Source of the DNA: XYD12-FULL-36-8 sp964613805
GTDB lineage: Bacteria > Bacteroidota > Ignavibacteria > Ignavibacteriales > Ignavibacteriaceae
Direction: 5' to 3'
Assembly (NCBI GenBank): GCA_964613805.1
Contig: CAZTJF010000002.1
Coordinates: 228,929 to 292,928, forward strand
Length of the DNA: 64,000 bases
Part shown: in pieces, positions 7,285-16,712 of the stretch
Position numbering within the stretch: the first letter of the stretch is position 1
How the letters are laid out: each line of letters begins with the position of its first letter
Position numbers and translations under genes: made by a program
The notes under the pieces: model-generated
Told to the model about the DNA's origin: nothing
Database searches by the model: none
What the model saw: only the letters and a program-made list of their open reading frames with translations

Positions 7285-9459
7285 ATGGCTTTCATCCTAA
7301 TTCTTTTTGTATTAAGCAGTACTACTATTGCTCAAATTAATTCCGACAAAAGTTTAGTCCTCGTGAAGTCGGAAGTTGGAATCAGCATCGACGGTTTTAT
7401 TGATGATGTTTGGCATCAAGCTGATTCCGCTGATGGATTTATTCAGCTTCAACCTTACAATGGAAAACCATCACTAAGAAGAACTGTCGCAAAAATTTTA
7501 ACCACCGAGAATTCACTTTATTGCTTGATGGTTTGTTATGATGATAGAGATAACATTGAAGTTAACACCGGTAAACTTGATGACTTAACTGGCGACATTG
7601 TTTCCTTAATGCTCGATACTTTCAACGACAAAAAAACCGCTTACAAATTTGCCGTAAACTCTTCTGGGGTTAGGATGGATGCACGTATGCTTGATGACGG
7701 CAGAAACAGGGATTACAGCTGGGATGGGATTTGGTTTGCCGAATCTCAAGTTTATGATTGGGGATATGTTGTTGAAATGGAAATTCCTTACAAGTCCATT
7801 CAGTATGATGAAACTTTAACTTCGTGGGGATTGGATTTTGATAGATGGATTCCGGCACTCAACGAAGAAAGTTACTGGTGTGCTTATGAACAAAATGAGG
7901 GACAGCGAATCTCTAAGTTCGGTTCTTTAACTTTCAACAACTTTACTCCAAATGTTAAAGGATTGAATTTAGAAGTTTATCCAGTTGGAATCTCTAAAGC
8001 GTCATTTCTTTACGATAACAAATATAAGATTGAACCCAATGCCGGACTTGACATCTTCTACAATCCTTCACCAAAACTTACTGTGATGTTTACACTCAAT
8101 CCGGACTTTGCACAGATAGAAGCAGATCCCTTTTCATTTAATATTTCGCGATATGAAACTTACTTCAATGAAAGACGACCTTTCTTCACCGAGGGAAATG
8201 AAATTTTTATGCCCAGCGGCAGAGAACAACATTCTGGATTTTATCGCCCGCTTGAATTGTTTTACTCGAGAAGAATTGGGAAAAAATTAATAGATGGTTC
8301 TGAAGTTCCATTAATTTCGGGAACTAAAGTTTTTGGACGGCTTGATGATTGGGAATATGGCGGCTTCTTAGCTTTAACAGGTAAAAAGAATTATTCTAAC
8401 TTTAACCAAAATTTAACCGAACCTCAAGCTTTTTTTGGCTCCGCAAGAATTAAAAAAACAATCTATGGCAACTCAACTTTAGGATTGCTGTATGTTGGAA
8501 AGCATACCTCCGATGGATACAACGGTGTGATTGATATTGATGGCGCATTCAGAGAATCAAATTGGCAGCTTGTTTATCAATTCGCAAGATCATTTAAAAA
8601 TTCCGAAGGTGATTTTGCTTCATCTATTGGATTTAAACATACCTCTAAGGATTGGTTGACAGAAATTACCGGAAGACATATTGGTGAAAAATTCGATGTA
8701 GATGAAGTGGGATTTGTTCCATGGCTTGGAACGAGTGAAATTGTTGCACTAACTGGTCCGGTTTGGTTTTATGATGATGGTTATGTAAGTGATTTTAGAA
8801 TATTTCTCAGCACAGAAATCAAGTATAATAAAGAGGATCTTTATTGGGATCATGCCGGTGTTTTAGGTGCAACGGTATTCTTCAGAAATAATTGGGGTAT
8901 TGGGCTTACTTTGTTGACGGGAAAATCAAAAGACCTCGATAAAAAGTACAATTCCTACGAAGTAAGTCTTTCAACTTTTTTTAATACATCACCTTTTTGG
9001 AGTGCGGAAACATGGACAGGTGTTTCTAAAACTTATAATTTTTTACGCGACTATCTTGCATTTTATTCTTGGGCTGGATTCTCGGTCAACTTTAAAGCAG
9101 CAGAAATTTTAGAATTAGGAACCTCGTTCGATGCCTGGATTGAAGGCAATCCCGATAATAAAATTGAAGATATTACTTACAATGCGCGACCATATTTTTC
9201 TTTAACGCCTGTCAACGATCTTAATCTTAGATTGTATGTTGATAATCTCTATCTTCGTTCAACAAAAAAACTTGAGCAGATAATTATTGGTTTTCTGTTT
9301 GCTTATAACTTTTCACCTAAAAGCTGGATTTACCTGGCAGTAAATGAGTTTAGAGATAGGAGTCCGGAGTTTGATCTCCTTGGAAATATTCTGTACAGCA
9401 TATTGCATGTCGTAAATCGAGCGGCAGTGCTGAAGCTTAAGTATCTTTATTATTTTTAG
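7285..9459 (+). CDS. DUF5916 outer-membrane protein with CBM9-like domain
   Basis: Secreted or outer-membrane protein, 724 aa, with a signal peptide at residues 1-16 (hydrophobic core, ending near IAQ). An N-terminal CBM9-like sandwich contains DGFIDDVWHQAD (about 33-44) and SLMLDTFNDKKTAYKFAVN (about 112-130), with EMEIPYKSIQ before the barrel. A long DUF5916 part rich in aromatic alternating strands contains NPDFAQIEADPFSFN (about 272-286) and YFNERRPFFTEGNEIF (about 292-307). The family is common in Bacteroidota and Ignavibacteria; its function is unknown, and annotations as hydrolase or carbohydrate-binding are not proven. Start ATG at 7285, 27 nt after the POT gene, suggests cotranscription. 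The last 50 codons recur as a decayed copy at 10558-10710. Confidence 0.8.
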   Translation: MAFILILFVLSSTTIAQINSDKSLVLVKSEVGISIDGFIDDVWHQADSADGFIQLQPYNGKPSLRRTVAKILTTENSLYCLMVCYDDRDNIEVNTGKLDDLTGDIVSLMLDTFNDKKTAYKFAVNSSGVRMDARMLDDGRNRDYSWDGIWFAESQVYDWGYVVEMEIPYKSIQYDETLTSWGLDFDRWIPALNEESYWCAYEQNEGQRISKFGSLTFNNFTPNVKGLNLEVYPVGISKASFLYDNKYKIEPNAGLDIFYNPSPKLTVMFTLNPDFAQIEADPFSFNISRYETYFNERRPFFTEGNEIFMPSGREQHSGFYRPLELFYSRRIGKKLIDGSEVPLISGTKVFGRLDDWEYGGFLALTGKKNYSNFNQNLTEPQAFFGSARIKKTIYGNSTLGLLYVGKHTSDGYNGVIDIDGAFRESNWQLVYQFARSFKNSEGDFASSIGFKHTSKDWLTEITGRHIGEKFDVDEVGFVPWLGTSEIVALTGPVWFYDDGYVSDFRIFLSTEIKYNKEDLYWDHAGVLGATVFFRNNWGIGLTLLTGKSKDLDKKYNSYEVSLSTFFNTSPFWSAETWTGVSKTYNFLRDYLAFYSWAGFSVNFKAAEILELGTSFDAWIEGNPDNKIEDITYNARPYFSLTPVNDLNLRLYVDNLYLRSTKKLEQIIIGFLFAYNFSPKSWIYLAVNEFRDRSPEFDLLGNILYSILHVVNRAAVLKLKYLYYF

Positions 9460-9597
9460 GTTATATCGAATTAATCTCGGCAGCATTTCTTTTAAAGGGA
9501 TAATAAAATTATTATGATTGCTCAAAAGTGGAAAAATCCTTGCGTAAAATAACGTTTCATTTCCTGGTAGTTAGGTAACGATGTCTTTGTTTAGGAT

Positions 9598-10497
9598 ATG
9601 GTAAATTTTCTTCTAATTGGTGTCTGTTTTCTGCTTGGAATTCTTTTAAGAAAAGTTAAAAGGATGCCGGACGAAACACCAGCTGTTCTTAATAGTTTTA
9701 TTATCCATGTATCTCTTCCCGCATTAGTTATTCAGCATATTCATAATGTTCAAATAAATTACGGGCTCTTAATTCCTATTTCGATGGCGTGGTTACTATT
9801 TGGTTTGGCAGTATTGATTTTCATGTGGTTAGGTTCAAGACTCAATTGGAGCCGGTCACTAATCGGCACCATGATATTAGTTTGTGGATTAGGGAATACT
9901 TCCTTTCTCGGACTGCCGATGATAGAAGTGTTTTTCGGTAAAGAGGGAATTCCCACAGGATTAATTATTGATCAATTGGGATCATTTCTAATATTATCTA
10001 CTCTTGGGATTTTTACAGCTTCTTATTACAGTGGATCTAAATTTGACAAACGCATTGTTTTAAAACGAGTTGTCACATTTCCTCCATTCATTTCGATCGT
10101 GATAGCTTTTTTACTTATGCCATTGGATTACCCGAAAGAAATGATTTCCATCCTTGAAAAATTAGGAAGCACTCTCACTCCATTAGCTTTATTATCTGTG
10201 GGATTTCAGATGCGTTTAATTCATATTGTTTCACATAAATTGGAATTAGCGATTGGATTATTATTCAAACTTATATTAGCGCCGTCAGTGCTTTATCTCA
10301 TTTATTTTTTAATCGCACCAGAAAGAGGGCTGATTTTTAATATAACAATATTTGAAGCTGCAATGCCACCGATGATAACTGCCGCTATTGTTGCGACTGA
10401 GTTTAAATTAAACAAAGAATTAGTTGCAACGCTTGTCGGAATAGGAATAGTATTGTCGTTTTTGACTCTTACACTGTGGTGGATGTTTTTGGTTTAA
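9598..10497 (+). CDS. AEC (auxin efflux carrier) family permease
   Basis: Membrane protein, 299 aa, with about 10 hydrophobic segments. Typical AEC features are the polar first half FIIHVSLPALVIQHI (about residues 34-48), ILVCGLGNTSFLGLPMIEVFFG (about 93-114; a G-N-T-x-F-x-G-x-P pattern) and a matching C-terminal repeat TIFEAAMPPMITAAIVATEF (about 249-268). Bacterial AEC members export or import organic acids or amino acids. The gene lies between a DUF5916 gene and a degenerate copy of a DUF5916 3' end. No Shine-Dalgarno is obvious before ATG 9598 (GGATATG). Substrate unknown. Confidence 0.82.
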   Translation: MVNFLLIGVCFLLGILLRKVKRMPDETPAVLNSFIIHVSLPALVIQHIHNVQINYGLLIPISMAWLLFGLAVLIFMWLGSRLNWSRSLIGTMILVCGLGNTSFLGLPMIEVFFGKEGIPTGLIIDQLGSFLILSTLGIFTASYYSGSKFDKRIVLKRVVTFPPFISIVIAFLLMPLDYPKEMISILEKLGSTLTPLALLSVGFQMRLIHIVSHKLELAIGLLFKLILAPSVLYLIYFLIAPERGLIFNITIFEAAMPPMITAAIVATEFKLNKELVATLVGIGIVLSFLTLTLWWMFLV

Positions 10498-10515
10498 CAA
10501 ACTTGAAAATTATAG

Positions 10516-10710
10516 GGCGTCTTTTTCGTTTCTGTTGTCGATTTTCTCTTTTCATACAACTTTTCACCTAAAAGCTGGATTTACCTCGCAATAAATGAGT
10601 TTAGAGATAGGAGTCCGGAGTTTGATTATTTCAGGAATATTTTACAAGAGAGAATGCATGTCGTAAATCGAGCAGCAGTGCTTAAGCTGAAGTATTTGTA
10701 CTATTTTTAG
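10516..10710 (+). pseudogene. Remnant of a DUF5916 gene (3' end only)
   Basis: An open stretch without a start codon whose last 50 codons match the end of the 7285-9459 product at 42 of 50 residues (shared ends NFSPKSWIYL and HVVNRAAVLKLKYLYYF). Similarity continues weakly upstream (FLFSYNF against FLFAYNF) to about 10528, and an in-frame TAG at 10513-10515 closes it. Nucleotide identity is very high in blocks, for example GAGTTTAGAGATAGGAGTCC. It is the tail of a second paralogue left after deletion, or a partial duplication; the AEC gene sits between the two copies. Confidence 0.85.
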
Positions 10711-10712
10711 AA

Positions 10713-10733
10713 GGTATCACAAATTGTGATACC
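10713..10733. terminator. Palindrome between converging genes, possible terminator
   Basis: GGTATCACAA and TTGTGATACC form a 10-bp perfect stem around a single A. It lies between the DUF5916 remnant (+) and the end of the RNA methyltransferase gene (-). No strong T-run follows on either strand, so it may instead be a dispersed repeat. Confidence 0.45.
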
Positions 10734-10747
10734 ACAATAAAAAGGAG

Positions 10748-11920
10748 TTAGGATTCCTCCCCCCACTTTTTCTTCTTACTTCCCTCATAGCTGTCAATTT
10801 GGAATAGCACGCCCTCTAATTTCCCATTGACTAAGGGAATTCTTTTGCTTGTCCTGAGACCAATAGATTTTCGTAGCTCTGGATTGCCTGTATAAATAAA
10901 TGCAGAAGTGCCTTTGCATTTTGTTTTTAAGAAATCGCCCAAAGCTTTATAAAGTGTTTCTACTTCCTCAATCTCTCCAAGCCGTATTCCATAAGGAGGA
11001 TTTGTGATTAAAGTTCCATTCTCAAATTGTTTAACATGCTGGAATGGATGACAAGATAAATCAACATTATCGCTAAAAGGCAGACGCGATAAGTTACTTT
11101 TTGCAACTTCAATTATTCTTTGGGATTTGTCGCTGCCAATAATTAATCCTTTAGGTAGTGGACGGATTTTCTTATCATATTCTTCTTTCACCTCCTCCCA
11201 GATTTTAAGATCAAAATCGGGTAAGTAGAAAAAGCCAAATTTGCTGCGGAGCTTTTGTGCAGGAATTCTGCAGTAATGCATTAATGCTTCGCAGAGAATT
11301 GTACCCGAGCCGCACATGCAATCCCACAAAGGATTATCACCATCCCACTTACTCAATCTGATTATTGCAGCGGCTAAAGTTTCCTGCATTGGAGCTTCAC
11401 CTGCTAATAATCTGTAATCCCGTTTATGCAGTGATTCCCCCGATGTATCAAGACTTATTACTGCATTATCTTTTTCTATGTGAAGATTAAAGCGTACATC
11501 TGGATTAACAGTTTCAACATTTGGACGCTTGCCAAATTTTGCTCTGAAATAATCTGCAATTCCATCCTTTAAAACTTGAGAGGCATAAAGTGAATTGGTT
11601 ATTAGGCTTTTCGCAACCGAAGCACTTATTGCAAATGTTTTATCAACAGAAAAAATTTCTTCCCAACGAATTTTTTCTGCTGTTTTCATTAAAGCATTGG
11701 TATTTCTGCAATGAAATGTTATGAGCGGAGCTAAAACTCTCGACAGCAATCTTGAGGTATAATTTATTCTGTAAAGTGCTACCTTATCTGCTTTGAAATA
11801 GACTCCACGATAAGCAACCTTTGTTTCGGTTGCTCCAATTTCAATTAGTTCCTGCTCGCAAAGTTCTTCCATCATGCCGGGAGCTTGAGCAAAAAAACCA
11901 ACGTGCTGGTACTGGTACAT
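10748..11920 (-). CDS. THUMP-domain class I SAM-dependent RNA methyltransferase
   Basis: Methyltransferase of the RlmL-N-terminal/YpsC type, 390 aa. A THUMP region spans about residues 45-165, preceded by the usual N-terminal FFAQAPGMMEELCEQELIEIGA (about 9-30; shown here as a landmark in two parts, FFAQAPGMMEEL and CEQELIEIGA). The catalytic domain shows the SAM-binding DCMCGSGTILCEAL (about 199-212) and the N6/N2-type motif TNPPYGIRLGE (about 306-316). Relatives methylate N2 of guanosine in 23S rRNA (G2445 for RlmL). This protein lacks the second (RlmK) half. It is a single gene, convergent with the left cluster, and probably has its own promoter. Exact target position is uncertain. Confidence 0.87.
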   Translation of the reverse strand: MYQYQHVGFFAQAPGMMEELCEQELIEIGATETKVAYRGVYFKADKVALYRINYTSRLLSRVLAPLITFHCRNTNALMKTAEKIRWEEIFSVDKTFAISASVAKSLITNSLYASQVLKDGIADYFRAKFGKRPNVETVNPDVRFNLHIEKDNAVISLDTSGESLHKRDYRLLAGEAPMQETLAAAIIRLSKWDGDNPLWDCMCGSGTILCEALMHYCRIPAQKLRSKFGFFYLPDFDLKIWEEVKEEYDKKIRPLPKGLIIGSDKSQRIIEVAKSNLSRLPFSDNVDLSCHPFQHVKQFENGTLITNPPYGIRLGEIEEVETLYKALGDFLKTKCKGTSAFIYTGNPELRKSIGLRTSKRIPLVNGKLEGVLFQIDSYEGSKKKKWGEES

Positions 11921-12066
11921 GCTGTTTAATTAAATGTAATAATAAAAATTAGATTCTTATGAAGTTTAGATTAGAAAGGAAAAATTAAACTTTATAAAAA
12001 CGCTATTGGTAATTTAAGAAAAGTAAAACTTAGCATAATTTAAGAGTGTTTCGTTAGAACCAAAAT

Positions 12067-12654
12067 TTAATTTGACCCGAACAATAATTCTAATAAACCT
12101 CCACCCATCTTATCAAAATATTCTGGAGCTACTATTTCAACTACACTAAGTCCAATTGTTATTAGTGAGATGACTAGTAAAATTATTCCCGGAAGCATTC
12201 TGCCTGCAATCAGTTCGAGAAATACATTCCACTTTGGACCTTGCCTTTGTTCAGCATAACCTAAAATTGTACTCAAAGCAGTTAAAAGAAAATAAAATCC
12301 ACTGATGATAAGCAGAATTCCCGGACGATGCACAAAGTATAATAATATTGGCTGTCCAATGTCGAAATAAACTAATATCGCAATTGTGGAAAGAAATAAT
12401 CCAAGAAGTATTACTAATATTCCCCGAATAATTGCAGCAAGCCCTATGTAAGTTTCAGTTTCCTTTCGATTGTAATGGGACTTTTCGAGAAAAATTCGTT
12501 TTCTTATTGCTTCCACACCAATTAGAATGCCTGCGTCTGAAAGAAAAATTATTCCGATTAAATTTAGAATTGAGATTGAGAAAATCTGCCCGACTAAAAC
12601 CGAGCAAATTCCTAAGATGGCGGCTGTTATAATGAGTGTAGTTAAACGATTCAA
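12067..12654 (-). CDS. Small multi-pass membrane protein
   Basis: Protein of 195 aa with about five hydrophobic segments (near residues 6-25, 27-48, 70-92, 105-128 and 148-172) and a charged loop EAIRKRIFLEKSHYNRKETE between the second and third. No catalytic motif is recognisable and no family can be named with confidence; the arrangement loosely resembles small DUF308-like proteins. Start ATG at 12654 has GAGAG about 8 nt upstream. It lies 45 nt after the 12700-14685 gene on the same strand, so it may be the last gene of that transcription unit. Confidence 0.6.
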   Translation of the reverse strand: MNRLTTLIITAAILGICSVLVGQIFSISILNLIGIIFLSDAGILIGVEAIRKRIFLEKSHYNRKETETYIGLAAIIRGILVILLGLFLSTIAILVYFDIGQPILLYFVHRPGILLIISGFYFLLTALSTILGYAEQRQGPKWNVFLELIAGRMLPGIILLVISLITIGLSVVEIVAPEYFDKMGGGLLELLFGSN

Positions 12655-12699
12655 ATACTCTCAACTTATAAAATGAAGTGTTTGAATAAATGTTAACAT

Positions 12700-14685
12700 C
12701 TATAACCGGTGAGAGTAACTCAAACTTGCTAATACCTCGCTAAAACTTCCCTCGCTGAATGAAGTTCCATTAAATTTCATGTACGAAAGAGAAATTGAAA
12801 TATTATCAGCGTCTGTAAATCTAAAACCCGAAATTAAGGTTGACCTCAATGAAGTGTTGTTATCGCTTGCTGCAAGGGCAACATTTAGCGAGTTAATGAG
12901 CTTGTTTGACAGTGACGAATGCTGAAACATCAACGAATAATTATGAGTGAATATTTTCAACGTGTCAAATACAGTTGAATTTACAAATCCTGCCGACAAC
13001 ACAGCATTCATGTTCTCGGCGAGACCGAACCCAAATCCTAAATTCATTGTGTGAACCGATGTTGTGTTGTTTTTAATTAAATAAGAATTGTTCTCAGAAT
13101 TCTGAAATGAATAATTGAGATTAATATTTCGCAATAAACCTGTTTGGTCAATCATGAAAGACTGCGTTGTACTTAATGCAAAACTTCCGAAATCAGTTTT
13201 GGTCGAATCGGATTTTGAATCATTGCTCATAGTTAAAATATTCGAAGAAATACCGGCTGTCCAGAAATTTGTTATCATTCCATTCAAGCCAATGGTAAAA
13301 ATATTTCGCGAAGTAGTAAACAGTTTTTGATCAATCAAATTATCACTTTGGCTAATGTATCCGAAAGTAATCCCATAATTAGAAACCCGTATTGAATTGA
13401 ATATCGAAATTTCTCGAATATCGGTTAGAATAAATGCAGTTCCAAGAGAATTATAACCCGGACCAATATATTTGTAACCAATCTTTGTGCTAAAAGAAGA
13501 TAGATTCAAATTCATTGAAGTAGAATAAGCATAATCGTAGTTTGTCCCCACTTTAGGTCGGTAAATTTTAGTGATAATATTCGGAACATCAACCGAATCC
13601 AAATTTATATCAGAGGCGCGAAGGTCTCTTGAGTAAACAGAACCGCCTCCATCAATCTCAAATACTAAAAGATTTTCAAAGAACGAAAATTTTCCTTTAG
13701 CTCCAATCACTAAATTTTCTTGCGGAGTAATGGCGTTTGAATTTACCACCTCACTTGTGATGTTTCCTATTTTTGAATCAACACCGCTTCCAATAGAAAA
13801 ACTTGCATCGCTTACATCAAAAACATTTGGATCATCATTATTTGTGATTTTAATAAGGGTTTGGAATGTAACGGGACCTTGAACTGTCCAATTAAAAAAA
13901 CCAACATTGGGAACATTATCCTGTATCAACTCAAAAGTTGAACCGCCGTCTCTTGAAATCTGTATCCTTAATCCGCCGTTTATTCCATTTGAAATCCATT
14001 TTATTGTTTGCAATGATCCAATTGCCCAAACATCATTTCCATTTGGTGTAAGAATTGTTATTGACTTATCTGCTTGAGACAAAGAACCAATTTCATCTTT
14101 TGCTCTTACAAATATTAAATCAAGAAAGCTACTTTCTTCATTTCCATAACCGAGTTTTGTCGCAAATAAAAATCTTTTGAATGCACCATCTTGAGCACCA
14201 CCTGGAACAGAACGTTGCGTAAATCCTGCTGCTGTTGAAAAGCGAAACCAACCGGGTGTAAGATTTATTCCTCCCCCTCTAATATTAACACCACTTAATG
14301 TAAATTGAGAATAATCTTCTGAAAAATCACCGGCGTGTAAAGAACCCCAATCCCACTTTGGATTGATTCCAAACCGATTGATATTTTGCCTTGCCGAACT
14401 TCCTTCAGTTGATAAAAGAAATTCAAAGGGAATTTGAAACATACCAAAAAGATTTATTGTCGGTCGAAAGAATAGTCTTCCTGTTGATTTAGGTCTTCGC
14501 TGCGGTTGCCCTTCCATTGAGTAGAGTTCACCATAAGCACCAATTTCTCCCGAAATTGAAAAATTTTTCTGTACAAAATTTTGTGAAGTTGAATCGTTCT
14601 CCTGAGCTGAGGAAAAGTTAGAATGAAATATAATTGAGATAAAAATGTAAACGAGCAATGATTTTATTTTCATAATTTTTCTCAT
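12700..14685 (-). CDS. Putative outer-membrane beta-barrel protein with PF10342-like domain
   Basis: Secreted protein, 661 aa, signal peptide about residues 5-27 (ending SSAQ). A Kre9/KNH-like (Ser-Thr-rich, PF10342-type) beta domain is visible at about 205-298, with ILTPNGNDVWAIGSLQTIKW and WTVQGPVTFQTLIKITNND. The rest is long alternating-strand sequence rich in Ser, Asn and aromatic residues, as in outer-membrane barrels (for example TKIGYKYIGPGYNSLGTAF), ending in LASLSYSHRL. Function unknown. It lies 7 nt after the FN3-repeat gene, so is almost certainly cotranscribed with it and the 2042-aa gene. Start could be ATG 14685 or, with GAGAAA upstream, ATG 14673 (MKIKSLL). Confidence 0.65.
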   Translation of the reverse strand: MRKIMKIKSLLVYIFISIIFHSNFSSAQENDSTSQNFVQKNFSISGEIGAYGELYSMEGQPQRRPKSTGRLFFRPTINLFGMFQIPFEFLLSTEGSSARQNINRFGINPKWDWGSLHAGDFSEDYSQFTLSGVNIRGGGINLTPGWFRFSTAAGFTQRSVPGGAQDGAFKRFLFATKLGYGNEESSFLDLIFVRAKDEIGSLSQADKSITILTPNGNDVWAIGSLQTIKWISNGINGGLRIQISRDGGSTFELIQDNVPNVGFFNWTVQGPVTFQTLIKITNNDDPNVFDVSDASFSIGSGVDSKIGNITSEVVNSNAITPQENLVIGAKGKFSFFENLLVFEIDGGGSVYSRDLRASDINLDSVDVPNIITKIYRPKVGTNYDYAYSTSMNLNLSSFSTKIGYKYIGPGYNSLGTAFILTDIREISIFNSIRVSNYGITFGYISQSDNLIDQKLFTTSRNIFTIGLNGMITNFWTAGISSNILTMSNDSKSDSTKTDFGSFALSTTQSFMIDQTGLLRNINLNYSFQNSENNSYLIKNNTTSVHTMNLGFGFGLAENMNAVLSAGFVNSTVFDTLKIFTHNYSLMFQHSSLSNKLINSLNVALAASDNNTSLRSTLISGFRFTDADNISISLSYMKFNGTSFSEGSFSEVLASLSYSHRL

Positions 14686-14692
14686 TCAAATC

Positions 14693-16705
14693 TTATCTTT
14701 TGATACCTAATTCATCGCTTGGTATACTCTCAGTTCCTGTTTCACTTACAGCACTAATAAAATAAAAATAAAGATTTCCATTGCTGACAGATCTATCTAC
14801 GAATTCATTTACATCCGAATTGGCAGAACCAATCTGTTTTGGTTCATTACCTCTTTCATACCTGAATATTTTATATCCTATGATATTCTCTTGTAATGCT
14901 GGCTGCCAGGAAATCACTATTCCGTTATCAACATTTACCGCAGCCAAACCTGATGGCGGAAGTACCGGAACTTCCGGAATATTAATTTTAACACTCGGTG
15001 AGAAATCACTTTCGTTTCCGAAAACATCAAAAGATTTAACTGTGTATTCGTAATCGTTACCTTCTAATATTGCCGCGTCAATAAAATTATTTTGCTTCGG
15101 TGGAAGAAGTGTATCAAACAATGCAGCATATTCTATTTTAATATCACCAACTCTTCGCTTGAAAACTTTATATCCTTCAATTGTTTCATCATTTTCAAAT
15201 AAGTTTTCCCAGTAAAGGAATACTTTGTCATCGAGCGAATATCCTTTTAATTGTTTGGGTGATTTAATAACAGTTTTGACTTTTGGAAACACTTGAGCGG
15301 TATCTGAAAACTCACTTATTCCTCCGCTGGTATTTTCTGCTTTTACAGCATAATAGTAAACTATATTTCCTTTTAATTTTGAATTTGTATCTAAAAATTG
15401 TACAACAGAATCTGAAGATTGAATGATTATTAGTTCTGATAGCTGTTCATCATTACCAAGATTTCTGTAAATGTGATATGTGTTTACAAATTCATCTGGT
15501 TTTATCCAAACAAGTTTAACTCCAATAGAGGTTGTATCAGTATGAAGATTAAATGGCGGAGGAGGAATTTCTTTGCTCTGATACAAACCAAACACTTTAG
15601 CACTCTGCAAGGGCACTTCACCAAACTGGTCATTCAATTGCAAGTAATAAAAATATTTTATCATTGGATCTGCAGTAAAATCAAAATAAACAGAATCATA
15701 TGCGGTTATTTCAGCCATCTCTTCAAACTCTTTATCAGAATAGATACTTCTGAAAATCTTAATGCTGGTGATGGCATTTTTGTTATCAAGCTTCCAGCTT
15801 ATTTTTAATCCTCCGAGTGAATCAGCTTCCGAAACATTAATAGCAAAAGGCGGAAATATTTTATTGAAAGAAAAAGCGGCAAGAGTAACTGTGTCGCTTG
15901 CAATTCCTTCGTTCTGATAATAATCGAGAGGTAATAGAAAATATTCATACGTACTGATTGATGTTACGGTGGAATCAAAAATTGTAACAGTCATATTACT
16001 CTCATCCGAATTATAACTTATAATCGAATTTATTTGATAAAAGTCGCCCAAAAAATTTTCCCGTCTAAAAACTTTGAATCGTGCAGCACTATAAGCCGCA
16101 TCGGCTTTCCAGGTTAATCGAATAAATTTTTCGGATGTCTCTTTTGAAAAAATATTGAGTGGACTGTTAAAATATTTTCCGGGGAAAGAAATTTCATTTG
16201 TTGTAAATGATTCTAAGGTATTCCCATCTTTATCCAACTTAGAAATTTTATAAATATAATTTGTGTTTTCACTAATTTGTTTATCCAAATAACACACTCC
16301 TAAAGCTAATCGCACAACTAACGGATTGCCGAGATATTTCATTGAATCAAGCCGTTCAAACTGTTTTGCCTTTTGCCATATTATATTTAGCGGAAGTTCA
16401 TTTACCGGAATTGAATCTTTTAACTGCTGGTTTAAATTGTGAATAATGCTGATGAAAGAATCAAAATTTTCCGGAGCAGAAAGTTGAGTTACTTCCGTCC
16501 AGTTATTCTGACCAGCATTGCTTCTTTCAATTTTGTATTTGAATGATTTAACTTTACTGGAAGCAGGGAATGGAATTTCGGTTCCTGTATTTACAAAAAT
16601 TCCATTTGGTCCGGCAAATGCCATTTTATCTGTTCTTTGTTGAGCGAAATTAATTTCAGTTATTGATAAGATTAATAAAGCGATTATAAATAATTTTGTT
16701 TTCAT
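14693..16705 (-). CDS. Secreted fibronectin type III repeat protein
   Basis: About 670 aa, signal peptide MKTKLFIIALLILSITEINF then AQQ. Several FN3-like modules follow, recognisable by the strand pattern LVWIKPDEFVNTYHIYRN, LYWENLFENDETIEGYKVFKR and ISWQPALQENIIGYKIFRYE, each followed by YYYAVKAEN- or YEYTVKSFD-type strands. An N-terminal region before these modules is unassigned. There is no T9SS sorting motif. The longer reading from 16753 would overlap the upstream gene by about 40 nt; ATG 16705 starts right at the signal peptide and has GAGAG upstream, so I chose it. It sits in the middle of a three-gene surface locus (upstream stop 7 nt away). A structural or adhesive role at the surface is plausible but unproven. 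Confidence 0.7.
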   Translation of the reverse strand: MKTKLFIIALLILSITEINFAQQRTDKMAFAGPNGIFVNTGTEIPFPASSKVKSFKYKIERSNAGQNNWTEVTQLSAPENFDSFISIIHNLNQQLKDSIPVNELPLNIIWQKAKQFERLDSMKYLGNPLVVRLALGVCYLDKQISENTNYIYKISKLDKDGNTLESFTTNEISFPGKYFNSPLNIFSKETSEKFIRLTWKADAAYSAARFKVFRRENFLGDFYQINSIISYNSDESNMTVTIFDSTVTSISTYEYFLLPLDYYQNEGIASDTVTLAAFSFNKIFPPFAINVSEADSLGGLKISWKLDNKNAITSIKIFRSIYSDKEFEEMAEITAYDSVYFDFTADPMIKYFYYLQLNDQFGEVPLQSAKVFGLYQSKEIPPPPFNLHTDTTSIGVKLVWIKPDEFVNTYHIYRNLGNDEQLSELIIIQSSDSVVQFLDTNSKLKGNIVYYYAVKAENTSGGISEFSDTAQVFPKVKTVIKSPKQLKGYSLDDKVFLYWENLFENDETIEGYKVFKRRVGDIKIEYAALFDTLLPPKQNNFIDAAILEGNDYEYTVKSFDVFGNESDFSPSVKINIPEVPVLPPSGLAAVNVDNGIVISWQPALQENIIGYKIFRYERGNEPKQIGSANSDVNEFVDRSVSNGNLYFYFISAVSETGTESIPSDELGIKR

Positions 16706-16712
16706 ATCACTC

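Noticed and set aside
15473..15808. 111-aa open frame opposite the FN3-repeat gene
   Set aside because: No Shine-Dalgarno, no motif, antisense to a real gene.
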